This document shows positions 50,054 to 59,706 of a stretch of DNA of 64,000 nucleotides, piece by piece; the stretch's first letter is position 1, and every line of letters begins with the position of its first letter. Under the pieces are notes generated by a model, which was not told where the DNA came from, did no database searches, and saw nothing but the letters and a program-made list of their open reading frames with translations. The DNA is from Leptospira dzoumogneensis (GTDB lineage Bacteria; Spirochaetota; Leptospiria; Leptospirales; Leptospiraceae): positions 310,001-374,000 of the forward strand of contig NZ_RQHS01000018.1 in the NCBI RefSeq assembly GCF_004770895.1, given 5' to 3'. The position numbers and the translations under genes are program-made.

Positions 50054-51055
50054 ATGGCAGAAAATCCGGATACTCGTATGAGCGCGGCAAAATACAAATT
50101 CCAAATTAAGGTCCCAGGAACTTCCGCTAATTTAGGTTCCGGTTTCGATCTATTGGGGTTGGCATTTCAAATTTATAACGAGTTCAGTTTTGAATTCGGA
50201 AAAACTTCGGAGTTTACAAGAAAGATCAAAGGATCTTCTGCTCCCGTGTTTACGGATGACGAGGATCTAGTTTTACAATCTTATAAAACGTATTTTTCGG
50301 TATTCGTATCTTCACAAACCAAATCGTCTTCTTCTCCCATTCCTTATTCCGTAACTATGGAACTCGGACTTCCTTTAAAAGGTGGTTTGGGATCTAGTGC
50401 AAGCGCTGTAGTAGCCGGATTTTCTGCTGCAAGATTCGCACAGGAGAAATATTTTCCGGATACAAAACTTCCGAGTGAGTCCGAGTTCTTATACCAGCTC
50501 GCTTTATTAGAAGGTCACCCAGATAATACGACACCCGCTTATTTAGGCGGATTCGTTTTCTCTTATTTTGCAGAAGAGAAACTCTATTATTTTAAGAGAA
50601 AATTCCCTAAGAATGTACATTGTTTCTTTCTCATTCCTGAATTGGAGATCTCAACCAATCATTCCAGAAAATGCCTTCCGGATACTTATCCGGTTTCTGA
50701 TATTATTTTTAATTTGAGCAGGATGTCGACTTGGTGGGAATTCTTGGAATCAGGAGAACCTGGACTTCTAAAAAGAGCATTGGAAGATAAGATCCACACT
50801 CCTTATAGAATGAATTCAGAATTTCCACTTTTACCTCTTGTGCAGGAAATTGAAAAATCCGCGATAGGCGTTTCTCTTTCTGGAAGTGGTCCTGCAGTTC
50901 TTGTTTATACTAGAAGAAAGGACTCTAAAAGACTGGAGAAAAAATTCTCGGAACTTACAAAACAATTTTCTGAAAGATCCGGGATACCGTGTAGGTTGGT
51001 GCATCTTTCTCCGGATACCACCGGAGCTAAAATCTCTTTTAAAAAGATCTCTTAA
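50054..51055 (+). CDS. thrB: Homoserine kinase
   Basis: ThrB phosphorylates homoserine for threonine synthesis. The GHMP-kinase motifs are VPGTSANLGSGFDLLGLA, the ATP loop GLPLKGGLGSSASAVVAGF and the GVSLSGSGPAVLVY end. ATG 50054 gives 333 residues; ATG 50078 is an alternative, and the frame upstream to 49982 overlaps the divergent symporter. Other threonine genes are not adjacent. It ends 4 bases inside the convergent unknown gene. Confidence 0.93.
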   Translation: MAENPDTRMSAAKYKFQIKVPGTSANLGSGFDLLGLAFQIYNEFSFEFGKTSEFTRKIKGSSAPVFTDDEDLVLQSYKTYFSVFVSSQTKSSSSPIPYSVTMELGLPLKGGLGSSASAVVAGFSAARFAQEKYFPDTKLPSESEFLYQLALLEGHPDNTTPAYLGGFVFSYFAEEKLYYFKRKFPKNVHCFFLIPELEISTNHSRKCLPDTYPVSDIIFNLSRMSTWWEFLESGEPGLLKRALEDKIHTPYRMNSEFPLLPLVQEIEKSAIGVSLSGSGPAVLVYTRRKDSKRLEKKFSELTKQFSERSGIPCRLVHLSPDTTGAKISFKKIS

Positions 51056-51696
51056 TCTTCTTCCGAAGCCTTTTCTTTTCCGAAAGAATACAGTCCTTTT
51101 TTATCTCTGGATCTGGTAGAAAGCCCCGGATGGATCTTTTGGACTGAGAATATAAATCTCATTCTTTCTTTTCCTAGTTTATTCACAAAAAAGTTAGAAG
51201 TGATCCCGATCTCAAAATATTGGGTCATACGATCTTTAATGATCTTATCCGAGATCCTAAAGGATGCAGTTTGTCCTATGATCTCATGGCTTTCCAATTT
51301 TTCCTGGGACTCCATTTTTGCAAAATGTTGCATACGAGGAGGTTTCATAATAGCAGGACCGGAACGATTGATTAGAATATCATAATCTTCCGTATCTTTT
51401 CCTTTTTTTAATATGAACACTAAGTGATCGTCTTGGATGGATTTGCAAAGGGTAGGGATGTTTCCATAAACTTGGCCGACTGAAAATTTATAAATACGAG
51501 TGCTTTCCGGAACTACGATCTCGTAGGTGTCTCCTTCTTCAGGAGGATCCATTTGGCTTGGGCGTGTTTTGGCGGCGTACGGGCGTAGTACTTCCCAATA
51601 AAAAAAGAATCCCATCCCTGAAACTGAAATGAGTGTCAGGACGCCTAGGGCTAAATCCAGCTTGGGAGAAAATACAAGACCTAACTCGAAAGCCAA
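51052..51696 (-). CDS. Single-pass membrane protein of unknown function
   Basis: The 214-residue protein has one predicted membrane helix near residues 15-33 and a mostly polar, probably cytoplasmic or periplasmic C-terminal part with many Lys, Glu and Met. I recognise no family; the end is basic. It starts 2 bases after the stop of the upstream small gene, so both are in one transcript. Conserved context with thrB is not informative. Confidence 0.75.
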   Translation of the reverse strand: MAFELGLVFSPKLDLALGVLTLISVSGMGFFFYWEVLRPYAAKTRPSQMDPPEEGDTYEIVVPESTRIYKFSVGQVYGNIPTLCKSIQDDHLVFILKKGKDTEDYDILINRSGPAIMKPPRMQHFAKMESQEKLESHEIIGQTASFRISDKIIKDRMTQYFEIGITSNFFVNKLGKERMRFIFSVQKIHPGLSTRSRDKKGLYSFGKEKASEED

Positions 51697-51698
51697 AT

Positions 51699-52016
51699 TT
51701 AACCTTTTAAATCAATTTTACCGTGACCGGTTTTCATTTCTGAAACAGAACTGAATCTTGAACTTACTATCATAGATAAAAGATCTTTCATTTGTTCCGG
51801 ACTGATCACTTGGCTCAATCTTTCTTCTGCACTTACCGGGGTAGGTTTCATTACCAATTCGTCCCCTTTGGGTTCGTTTTTCAGTTTGATTCCTTTCCAA
51901 TCGGCGGCTTGGATCTCCAATACGTCTCCGACCGGTTCTTGTTCGGGTTTAGTCTCTCTTTGCACCGGAGACCAGGTCGCCGGATACTGTCCCGAATGTA
52001 TACCATTTACGTTCAT
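51699..52016 (-). CDS. Small protein of unknown function
   Basis: The 105-residue protein is hydrophilic with a disordered, Pro- and Glu-rich N-terminal half and a helical C-terminal half (LSQVISPEQMKDLLSMIVSSRF). No signal peptide or motif is visible. The short C-terminal helix region is superficially like anti-sigma FlgM proteins, but the match is too weak to use. It precedes the single-pass membrane protein gene by 2 bases. Confidence 0.7.
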   Translation of the reverse strand: MNVNGIHSGQYPATWSPVQRETKPEQEPVGDVLEIQAADWKGIKLKNEPKGDELVMKPTPVSAEERLSQVISPEQMKDLLSMIVSSRFSSVSEMKTGHGKIDLKG

Positions 52017-52246
52017 AAACCTAAACCTCCGTTTTCAGGTTCCTATTAATTCCTATCGGAAATCCGATCGCTTGCTTAATTTTTTTTCGAAATAATTCTA
52101 TTATAAGCCTGAATTTGAAGGGTTTTTTTCCCATGGATTTGGACCGATTTCCTCCTTTTTGACCCCTCGAATTATTCGTTTGCCTCCCATACTCTGCTTT
52201 CTAAATTGGCTGGTAGGGGAGCTTTTCTCCCTTTGGTAAGGATATT

Positions 52247-53314
52247 ATGTCTGAAGAAACTTCTTCCACTTTGTTAGACCGTGTTTTCGGTCCGAAATTC
52301 AAGGAGGCACTTCCTTGGATCTTTTTAGGTTATGTTTTAATATCTATCGCTATTATCGTAAAACTTTCCATCCCGGAACATTATATGAGAGTCGGGACAT
52401 TCGGGTTCTATACTATCTCCGATATCAAAAAAGATAACCCGTCCGCTTATCGTAAGTATCTTCAGGAAAACAACCAGCAGATGTACAGAATGTTTTCCCA
52501 ACTTGCTTCTCAAGAGATCCTGAAAAAAGAAGCGGCTGCTAAGGGAGTTCCTGTAGAAGAGCTGACTAAATTCGGAAGAGGGTATGAACCGGTTCAAGAC
52601 GAAGTTATCGCGGCTTATAACCAATTCAAAGACGAGCCCGGTTTAAAAGGAAAACCTTTGGCAACAGTGCAAGGTGAGATCGTAAAGTATTTAAAAGCAG
52701 TACAAGCTGATAGAGAAAGACAAGCGTTCTTCGGAAGAATGAGAGAAGAGTATAATACCGAGATCATCGGACCGGAACTTCCTCCTCCGACTAGAGTTGC
52801 GATCGAAGCCAGTGAGAATCCAACCATCGGACCTGCTGATGCAAAAGTTACTATCGTAGAATTTTCGGATTTCGAATGCCCTTATTGCGCGATGAGCCAA
52901 ACAACAACAAAGGCACTTAGAGAACAATATAAGGATAAGATCAAATGGGTCTTTAGGGATTTTCCTATGGACTTCCACAGGAATGCAATGTTCGCTCACG
53001 TCGCGGCAAACTGTGCGATCCCTCAGGGAAAATACTGGCAGTATAATAGCCTTCTTTTCGAAAACGGAAGAAAATTAGAAAAAGGGAATGTGATCAAGCT
53101 AGCCCAGCAAGTTGGTTTAGATATGGGAACATTCAATCGTTGTATCTCTGACGAAGACAAGATCAAAAGCGAGATCGAAGCGGATATGCAGGCAGGACAA
53201 AGTTACGGAGTGAACGGAACCCCTGCATTCTTCATTAACGGTATTTTAGTGGAAGGCAATATGCCGATCCAAAATTTCACGAAGATCATCGACGAAGAGC
53301 TAAAAAATAACTAA
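52247..53314 (+). CDS. Membrane-anchored DsbA-like thioredoxin-fold protein
   Basis: The 355-residue protein has an N-terminal membrane helix (about 20-40), a helical region of about 150 residues with QEILKKEAAAKGVPVEEL that resembles the N-terminal chaperone part of SurA-type foldases, and a DsbA/DsbG thioredoxin domain with active site FECPYCAMS. The cis-Pro segment is GVNGTPAFFING. It should catalyse disulfide exchange in the periplasm. mdh follows after 31 bases. Confidence 0.9.
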   Translation: MSEETSSTLLDRVFGPKFKEALPWIFLGYVLISIAIIVKLSIPEHYMRVGTFGFYTISDIKKDNPSAYRKYLQENNQQMYRMFSQLASQEILKKEAAAKGVPVEELTKFGRGYEPVQDEVIAAYNQFKDEPGLKGKPLATVQGEIVKYLKAVQADRERQAFFGRMREEYNTEIIGPELPPPTRVAIEASENPTIGPADAKVTIVEFSDFECPYCAMSQTTTKALREQYKDKIKWVFRDFPMDFHRNAMFAHVAANCAIPQGKYWQYNSLLFENGRKLEKGNVIKLAQQVGLDMGTFNRCISDEDKIKSEIEADMQAGQSYGVNGTPAFFINGILVEGNMPIQNFTKIIDEELKNN

Positions 53315-53345
53315 GCTCTAGTATATAAAAAGTTAGGAGTTTCAA

Positions 53346-54326
53346 ATGGCAAAAACAGTTAAGGTAGCAGTTACGGGTGCCGCTGGGCAGATCGGATATT
53401 CTTTATTATTTAGGATCGCATCCGGTCAAATGTTCGGAGCGGACACTCCTGTAGAGATCCAAATGTTGGAACTGGAGGCGGCTCTTCCTGCTGCTAAAGG
53501 TGTGATCATGGAATTGGAAGACTGCGCCTTTCCTCTTTTGCAAAAAGTAAGTGTTTCCGCGGATTTGGATGTCGCTTTCAAAGACATCAACTGGGCGCTA
53601 CTCGTCGGTTCCGTGCCAAGAAAAGCAGGAATGGAAAGAAGCGACCTTCTCAAAATTAACGGTGGGATTTTCGTAAACCAAGGAAAAGCGATCGAGAAGA
53701 ACGCCGCTTCTGACGTAAGAGTTTTAGTCGTCGGAAACCCTTGTAATACGAACTGTCTTATCGCTATGAACAATGCGAAAGGAGTTCCTACAGATCGTTG
53801 GTTTGCAATGACCAAGCTGGATGAGAACCGTGCGAAATCCCAACTTGCGATCAAGTCAGGAAATTTAGTAAAAGACGTAACTAACGTTGCGATCTGGGGA
53901 AACCACTCTTCTACCCAATACCCTGACTTCTATAACGCTAAGATAGGCGGAAAAGTGGCAACGGATGTGATCAAGGATCATGACTGGTTAAAAGGTGACT
54001 TCATTAAGAACGTTCAACAACGTGGAGCTGAGATCATCAAAGCAAGAGGAGCTTCTTCTGCTGCGTCTGCTGCTAACGGAGTTGTGGATACTGTTCGTCA
54101 GATCATCACTCCAACTCCAGCAGGAGATTGGTTCAGTGTTGCTGTTACTTCCGACGGTTCTTACGGAGCTGATAAGGGACTTATCTTCGGATACCCTGTT
54201 AAGTCCGATGGAACTAAAGTTGAGATCGTTAAAGGATTGGAATTGAACGACTTTGCGAAAGAGAAATTCAATATCACTCATGACGAACTTAAATCTGAAA
54301 GAGACGAAGTAAAAGGGATGTTATAA
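53346..54326 (+). CDS. mdh: Malate dehydrogenase
   Basis: Mdh oxidises malate to oxaloacetate in the TCA cycle. The 326-residue protein has the NAD motif [18 protein letters not shown], the mobile-loop arginines in [15 protein letters not shown], the substrate-binding segment in NPCNTNC and the catalytic His in [11 protein letters not shown]. It belongs to the longer malate dehydrogenase group shared by bacteria and cytosolic eukaryotic enzymes. The bioF start is 16 bases downstream, so mdh may be cotranscribed with the biotin genes. Confidence 0.97.
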   Translation: MAKTVKVAVTGAAGQIGYSLLFRIASGQMFGADTPVEIQMLELEAALPAAKGVIMELEDCAFPLLQKVSVSADLDVAFKDINWALLVGSVPRKAGMERSDLLKINGGIFVNQGKAIEKNAASDVRVLVVGNPCNTNCLIAMNNAKGVPTDRWFAMTKLDENRAKSQLAIKSGNLVKDVTNVAIWGNHSSTQYPDFYNAKIGGKVATDVIKDHDWLKGDFIKNVQQRGAEIIKARGASSAASAANGVVDTVRQIITPTPAGDWFSVAVTSDGSYGADKGLIFGYPVKSDGTKVEIVKGLELNDFAKEKFNITHDELKSERDEVKGML

Positions 54327-54342
54327 TCCCTTCGGAAAACCT

Positions 54343-55482
54343 GTGCAGGAAACGCAATCCTCGAAACTTCCTTTTTTTTCGGAGCTTCCTGCCTTCTTTT
54401 CCAGGTTAGAATCTCAGAATAGGATCCGGACCCTGGATCCTCCTTCTGGCCTGGACCTCTGCTCCAATGATTATCTGGGGCTTTCTACTCATCCCGAAAT
54501 CATCCAAGCTCTTAAAGAAGGTATCGATATCTACGGTGCAGGTTCTACTGCCAGCCGTTTAGTCAGAGGTCACAGAAGAGTATTCGAAGAATTAGAAAAT
54601 GATTTTTCGAACTGGGTGAAGTCGGAAGATTCTCTCTTCTTCGCAAATGGATACGCTGCAAATTTAGGAACGATTTCCTGCGTTGCAGATCCTTCTTACA
54701 CGATCTTTTGTGATCGTAAAAATCATGCTTCCTTAATGGACGGGGTCCGGCTTTCAGGAGCCAAAAAAGTATATTATAAACATTCGGATCTGAACGATCT
54801 GGAGAGTTTATTAAAAAAACATTCTGGTACCAAGCATAAGATGATCGTTACCGAGTCCGTGTTCAGTATGGATGGGGACAAAACGGATATTCGTGCATTG
54901 ATAGACCTGAAAGAAAAATACGGAGCATTACTCTATATAGATGAGGCACATGCAATCGGACTTTTCGGGAAAGAAGGCTCTGGCGTTTCCTTAGAAGAAA
55001 ATATCTCACGGACTTCCGAAATAGATTTTAGAATGTCTACCCTAGGAAAAGCATTGGGTTTAGAAGGTGCAGTTATCTCCACCACCAAGGATGCCAGAAA
55101 ATATTTACTCCATTCTGCCAGGACATTTGTTTTTTCTACAGGTTCGCTTCCTGCAATCGCTCATGCGGGTAGAGTTGCAATTCGTTTGGCAAAACGGATG
55201 GATCATGAAAGAAGAGTATTGGAAGAAAATTCGGAATTCTTCCGTGATTCTCTACATCAAATCGGAAGGGATACTGGAAATTCTAATACTCAAATTATAC
55301 CTATACTTTTAGGTTCGGAAGAAGAAGCATTAGGACTTTCGTCTTGTCTGAACCAAAACGGATTCCAAGCAAAAGCGATCCGTCCTCCGACGGTTGATAT
55401 TTCTAGGATCAGAGTTTCTTTAAATTCTAAGATTACTAGAAAAGATCTGGAAAAATTCGTACAATTGGTCCGGGAGAATTAA
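54343..55482 (+). CDS. bioF: 8-amino-7-oxononanoate synthase
   Basis: BioF condenses pimeloyl thioester with alanine to form KAPA in biotin synthesis. The 379-residue PLP enzyme starts with GTG and has CSNDYLGL, GSTASRLVRG, YIDEAHAIGLFG and the Schiff-base Lys in STLGKALGLEG. It is the first gene of the bioF-bioD-bioA-bioB group; bioD starts 2 bases after the stop. Confidence 0.96.
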   Translation: MQETQSSKLPFFSELPAFFSRLESQNRIRTLDPPSGLDLCSNDYLGLSTHPEIIQALKEGIDIYGAGSTASRLVRGHRRVFEELENDFSNWVKSEDSLFFANGYAANLGTISCVADPSYTIFCDRKNHASLMDGVRLSGAKKVYYKHSDLNDLESLLKKHSGTKHKMIVTESVFSMDGDKTDIRALIDLKEKYGALLYIDEAHAIGLFGKEGSGVSLEENISRTSEIDFRMSTLGKALGLEGAVISTTKDARKYLLHSARTFVFSTGSLPAIAHAGRVAIRLAKRMDHERRVLEENSEFFRDSLHQIGRDTGNSNTQIIPILLGSEEEALGLSSCLNQNGFQAKAIRPPTVDISRIRVSLNSKITRKDLEKFVQLVREN

Positions 55483-55484
55483 GT

Positions 55485-56150
55485 TTGTCCATTTTTGTAA
55501 CCGGAACCGGAACCGATATTGGTAAAACGTTCTTTTGCTCTCTTATGATGGCTAAGTATGCAGAAGAACTCGGATTAAAATATCTGAAGCCGATCCAAAC
55601 AGGTGCTGATTCTGATAGAGTGAAGATCATGAATCTAACCGGATTGAACGAGTCATATTTTTTAAAAAATTATTATACATTCGAACTTCCTGCTTCTCCA
55701 CATCTTGCTTCCGAAATGGAAAATACTACCGTTGATACGGATGAACTTTCCAGGCATCTATTCAGTATCAAAGACGCTAAAATATTGGTAGAAGGTGCCG
55801 GAGGTGTATATGTTCCTCTCAACCGTTATTATTTTACCGCGGACCTAGTAGAGCAGGCAAAAATTCCATTGGTACTCGTTGCTTCTACGGAACTTGGAAC
55901 GATCAATCATACATTATTGTCGATCGAGGCTCTTAGGAAAAGAGAGATCAAGGTTTTAGGAGTTTATTTTATAGGTCCTGAAAATCCGCTTCGTTCGGAT
56001 AATATTAGGACAATCATAGAAGCGGCAGAAATCGGGCTTTTAGGGACATTTCTTCTTCCGGAAAGAAAATTGTCTAGAAAAGAATTCTTAGATAAGGTTG
56101 CAAATGAATTCGATCCGGATAGGATCCTCCCGGACTTACTATTCCCTTGA
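55485..56150 (+). CDS. bioD: Dethiobiotin synthetase
   Basis: BioD closes the ureido ring of dethiobiotin using CO2 and ATP. The 221-residue protein starts with TTG and has the P-loop GTGTDIGKTF, KPIQTGAD and EGAGGVYVPL. It lies between bioF (2-base gap) and bioA (4-base overlap). Confidence 0.96.
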   Translation: MSIFVTGTGTDIGKTFFCSLMMAKYAEELGLKYLKPIQTGADSDRVKIMNLTGLNESYFLKNYYTFELPASPHLASEMENTTVDTDELSRHLFSIKDAKILVEGAGGVYVPLNRYYFTADLVEQAKIPLVLVASTELGTINHTLLSIEALRKREIKVLGVYFIGPENPLRSDNIRTIIEAAEIGLLGTFLLPERKLSRKEFLDKVANEFDPDRILPDLLFP

Positions 56151-57451
56151 TCTGGCATCCATACACAATCCAACTAGATTCGGATCCTCCTTTAAAGATA
56201 GTTTCTGCAAAGGGAGAATTTTTATATGATGAGAATGGAAAAGAATATATAGATGCAATTTCCTCCTGGTGGGTGAGTATCCACGGTCATAATCATCCTA
56301 AACTCGTAGAAGCAGTTAAAAAACAGTTAGATTCCTTGGATCATGTACTTCTCGCAGGTTTTACCCATCCTCCCGCGTTGGAACTCGCTCATGAACTTTT
56401 AGAATTCACTGATTGGGCTTTTAGCAAGGTAGTTTATTCGGATAACGGTTCCACCGCTTTGGAGATCATGCTGAAGATCGCACTTCAGTATTTTAGGAAC
56501 CAAGGCAGAGAAAAGAAAAAGGTATTTATAAACTTCTCCTATTCTTATCATGGAGACACGATCGGTGCGATGAGCGTAGGAGGGGATTCCGTATTTAACA
56601 GAGTTTTCCAAAGTCTTTTATTCCAAACCAAAAATTTCCCTTCACCTGCCTGTCATGATTGTCCTGTTTCCAAATCCCCGCATTCCTGCGCAGAGGATTG
56701 TTTGGACGAACTGGAGGCGTATTTATCCGCTCACTCGGAAGAAGTAGTGGGAGTCGTAATGGAACCTTTGATTGCGGGTGCGGGTGGAATGTTATTCCAT
56801 AAACCGAGTGTTCTTACAAGACTCAGAGAGATCACGGAACGTTATGATGTTCTTCTTCTTCTGGACGAGGTATTTACCGGTTTCGGAAGAACAGGTGCAA
56901 ATTTTGCCTATCAAAAAGCTGGGATCCGTCCGGACATGGTGGCACTTGCAAAAGGACTTACTGCAGGGATTCTACCCTTGGCAGTGACCTTGGTCAGGGA
57001 AGAAATTTACAAAGAATTTTTATCCTCCGAGCCTATGAAGGCATTCTATCATGGACATACTATGACCGGATATCCTCCAGGCTGCGCTTCCGCACTTGCA
57101 TCATTACGAATTTATAAAGAAGAAAACAGGCTCTCGGACGTAAAAAAATTGGAGTCCTATTTGGAAGAAGGCTGGGCCAAACTAAGAGCTGAATTTCCGG
57201 ACAAGATCAAGAATACAAGAGTGCTCGGTTCAGTAGGTGTAGGAGAACTTTTTACAGGTAAGGCGAAGCCGGGTTATGTAAATCCATTCGCGAGAGAATT
57301 TCGCAGGATCTGCCAAGAGAAAGGAGTTATTCTTCGACCTCTTGGGAACGTGATATATATCACTCCTCCTTATAATATTTCTAAATCATCTTTGGATAAG
57401 GTATTTCTGGCAGTTCGTGAAGGTCTTAGTGCCTACAAAATCCAAGATTGA
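56147..57451 (+). CDS. bioA: Adenosylmethionine-8-amino-7-oxononanoate aminotransferase
   Basis: BioA transfers an amino group from S-adenosylmethionine to KAPA to give DAPA. The 434-residue class III aminotransferase has WHPYT at the N terminus, SSWWVSIHGHNHP, DNGSTALEIMLKIALQY, SYHGDTIGAMSVG, DEVFTGFGRTG and the Schiff-base Lys in ALAKGLTAG. The start codon (TTG) overlaps the bioD stop. bioB follows after 68 bases. Confidence 0.96.
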   Translation: MIWHPYTIQLDSDPPLKIVSAKGEFLYDENGKEYIDAISSWWVSIHGHNHPKLVEAVKKQLDSLDHVLLAGFTHPPALELAHELLEFTDWAFSKVVYSDNGSTALEIMLKIALQYFRNQGREKKKVFINFSYSYHGDTIGAMSVGGDSVFNRVFQSLLFQTKNFPSPACHDCPVSKSPHSCAEDCLDELEAYLSAHSEEVVGVVMEPLIAGAGGMLFHKPSVLTRLREITERYDVLLLLDEVFTGFGRTGANFAYQKAGIRPDMVALAKGLTAGILPLAVTLVREEIYKEFLSSEPMKAFYHGHTMTGYPPGCASALASLRIYKEENRLSDVKKLESYLEEGWAKLRAEFPDKIKNTRVLGSVGVGELFTGKAKPGYVNPFAREFRRICQEKGVILRPLGNVIYITPPYNISKSSLDKVFLAVREGLSAYKIQD

Positions 57452-57519
57452 TGAACACCCGTTTTTAAGACCAATTATAGATTGCCAAGGAAAACACAGC
57501 TTCGGAAACTATCGGCAGA

Positions 57520-58614
57520 ATGAAACTTAGTCTAGAAACTCCTACAGTCACCGAAGAAAAAGTATTTTCAGAGGTGCCAAGCATTATCGATCGGGAGGAA
57601 ACATATGCAATTCTAAGCGGCCAGATCCCATTGACCGAGGCTTTAGATAAGGCATACAAGGTTCGGGAAAAATACTTCGGTAAAACGGTCCGGATCCATG
57701 TTCTAGATAATATTAAGAACGGACATTGTCCTGAAGACTGCGGTTACTGCGCTCAAAGAAAGAATGCAGGCTCCGGAGTACAAGAATACTCTATGAAATC
57801 TCCTGAGGAGATCTTCCAAGATGCGGTACAAGCCAAGGAAAATGGAGCATATCGTTTTTGTATGGTCACTGCAGGAACAGGGCCTAATTCTTTAGCTACT
57901 GAAAAGCTGGCATTCACGATCGAAAAGATCAGCAAAGAGCTTGGACTAAAAGTATGTTTGTCCGCCGGTCTATTAGACAGAGAAAAAGCGGAACGTTTAA
58001 AGGCCGCAGGCCTAGATAGATATAATCATAATCTGAATACTTCTAAGGCACACTATCCAGAAATCTGTGACACTCATACATACGAACAAAGAGTAGAGAC
58101 GATTACTCATCTAATGAAGGCCGGGGTAGGAATGTGCTCCGGTGTGATCGTCGGAATGGGAGAGTCTCTTTGGGATCTAACGGATGTTATATACGAGATC
58201 AAGAACCTAAAAGTGATCTCTATTCCTGTGAACTTTTTTATACCTGTTGCCGGTCACGCGATCAAAAATCCTCAAGGTTTAACCCCTGAATTTTGCCTTA
58301 GAACCCTAATCGCATTTCGTTTGGTGAACCCTGATTCCGAGGTCCGTATCGCAGCAGGAAGAGAAGGGCATTTGAGAGGATTGCAAGGAATGGCTTTATA
58401 CGCCGCAAATTCCCTGTTTGCAAGCGGGTATCTGAACGTAAAAGGTTCCGACGCTGCGGACACAATCCGAATGATCTTGGACTCCGGATTCTATCCTGAA
58501 TTTTCTTCCGGGATGGGAGAAGAAATAGATTGGGAATCCGCTCTTGGAAAAGACCATCCTTATGCTCCTGAAAATTTCCCGGAACTTTACAAATATCGTA
58601 AATCCTTGAAATAG
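57520..58614 (+). CDS. bioB: Biotin synthase
   Basis: BioB inserts sulfur into dethiobiotin using two S-adenosylmethionine molecules. The 364-residue radical-SAM protein has the cluster motif [10 protein letters not shown], the VTAGTGPN stretch, [20 protein letters not shown] and [10 protein letters not shown]. The [2Fe-2S] ligands are also in place. It is the last gene of the bio group, with a hairpin terminator about 40 bases downstream. Confidence 0.97.
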   Translation: MKLSLETPTVTEEKVFSEVPSIIDREETYAILSGQIPLTEALDKAYKVREKYFGKTVRIHVLDNIKNGHCPEDCGYCAQRKNAGSGVQEYSMKSPEEIFQDAVQAKENGAYRFCMVTAGTGPNSLATEKLAFTIEKISKELGLKVCLSAGLLDREKAERLKAAGLDRYNHNLNTSKAHYPEICDTHTYEQRVETITHLMKAGVGMCSGVIVGMGESLWDLTDVIYEIKNLKVISIPVNFFIPVAGHAIKNPQGLTPEFCLRTLIAFRLVNPDSEVRIAAGREGHLRGLQGMALYAANSLFASGYLNVKGSDAADTIRMILDSGFYPEFSSGMGEEIDWESALGKDHPYAPENFPELYKYRKSLK

Positions 58615-58654
58615 TTTTTTTGAATTGAGAACGAAAATCGTATAGCATTTTCGG

Positions 58655-58690
58655 ACCGAGTATGGGAAGATTCCCAGGCTCGGTGGTTTT
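58655..58690 (+). terminator. Probable terminator after bioB
   Basis: Outer stem ACCGAG (58655-58660) pairs with CTCGGT (58679-58684) and an inner stem TGGGAA pairs with TTCCCA; the following GGTTTTCC contains only a short T-run, so termination may be partial. Confidence 0.65.
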
Positions 58691-58761
58691 CCAAGATTAA
58701 TTTCGGAATAGATTGAAACTCTGGTAGGGGTGAAAATCCTGGATATAACGGAGATTGTCGG

Positions 58762-58935
58762 ATGAAATATAAGATAGAGATCAATAAACTAAAAAACGGC
58801 TATATTGAAGCCAAATTGATCGATACAGTTTCCAACAACCCAATTGAATTTCGTATTTGTGACACGGAAGAATATCTGCAGGCTCAGATTGCCGACTGGC
58901 ATAAACGATTTCATATGAAAGATTCCGAGAACTGA
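58762..58935 (+). CDS. Small protein of 57 residues, unknown function
   Basis: A 57-residue frame starts at ATG 58762 with CGGAG about 9 bases upstream and ends with TGA 58935. The sequence is well composed, with KYKIEINKL at the N terminus, a beta-like middle (PIEFRICDTEEYL) and a helical IADWHKRF end, and it fills a gap of about 340 bases between bioB and the next gene. I recognise no family. Composition and ribosome-binding site favour a real gene over chance. Confidence 0.6.
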   Translation: MKYKIEINKLKNGYIEAKLIDTVSNNPIEFRICDTEEYLQAQIADWHKRFHMKDSEN

Positions 58936-58957
58936 GAGTTTTAGAGGGACATGTCAA

Positions 58958-59701
58958 ATGAAAGTATTAGGGATTTGTTTTTTTCTTCTTTCCCTAATCT
59001 CTTGTTCTGTTTTTCAACCCAGGACAATATACGACTATTATAATCCGGATTTCAAATGTGTGGACAAGCTTGGGGTCCGAGATTTGGACGAATGGGAATC
59101 CTATCAGAAATTATACCTGGAAGCGGTTCTTATTTATGCCAACGAGAACGATAAATTAAAAAAAGCGAATATAGTTTTCGTAGGAAATAGCCTCATCGCC
59201 GCTATTCCACCCGATCTGATCCAGACAGATTTTCCAGGTTCTGTGAACCGTGGGATCGCAGGGGACATGACGGAACTTCTTCTGAACCGTTTGGACAATA
59301 CGGTCCTGAATTTAAAACCTTCTACCATTATCCTGGAAATCGGCGGAAATGATATCCGTGACGGGAAATGTTTGGATTATATAGAGGGGATCCATAGACT
59401 TCTGATCCAAAAGATCAGGACGAGCCTTCCGAATACAAAGATTTTGATACTTGGAATTCCACCGGTCTTGAGCCGAAATGTGAATTCTATATCTCCAATC
59501 GTAAATGCTTGGCTTTTACGGATCGCGAACGAGAACCAGAACGTTCAATTCTTGGATATCTGGCCTGAGTTCAGACAAAAGGATATCCCTTTTATTCGGG
59601 AAGAGTTGGCTTTTTCTGTTAATGGGAAAAAAGATCCTATCCATATTAATAGAGACGCCTATATTATCTGGCTTCGCAAAATTAAATCTCTAGTCCGTTA
59701 A
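58958..59701 (+). CDS. SGNH/GDSL-family lipoprotein hydrolase
   Basis: The 247-residue protein has a lipoprotein signal ending at Cys16 (LISC). It shows the SGNH blocks with a variant first block: VFVGNSLIA (GNS for the usual GDS), NRGIAGDM, the GGND block and DPIHIN with the catalytic Asp/His. It would hydrolyse esters at the cell surface, for example acetyl groups on a glycan or lipid. It follows the small 57-residue gene by 22 bases. Confidence 0.87.
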   Translation: MKVLGICFFLLSLISCSVFQPRTIYDYYNPDFKCVDKLGVRDLDEWESYQKLYLEAVLIYANENDKLKKANIVFVGNSLIAAIPPDLIQTDFPGSVNRGIAGDMTELLLNRLDNTVLNLKPSTIILEIGGNDIRDGKCLDYIEGIHRLLIQKIRTSLPNTKILILGIPPVLSRNVNSISPIVNAWLLRIANENQNVQFLDIWPEFRQKDIPFIREELAFSVNGKKDPIHINRDAYIIWLRKIKSLVR

Positions 59702-59706
59702 TCTAA

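Noticed and set aside
51699..52016. FlgM-like anti-sigma factor
   Set aside because: Only the size and a short C-terminal helix are similar; the conserved FlgM residues are not visible.
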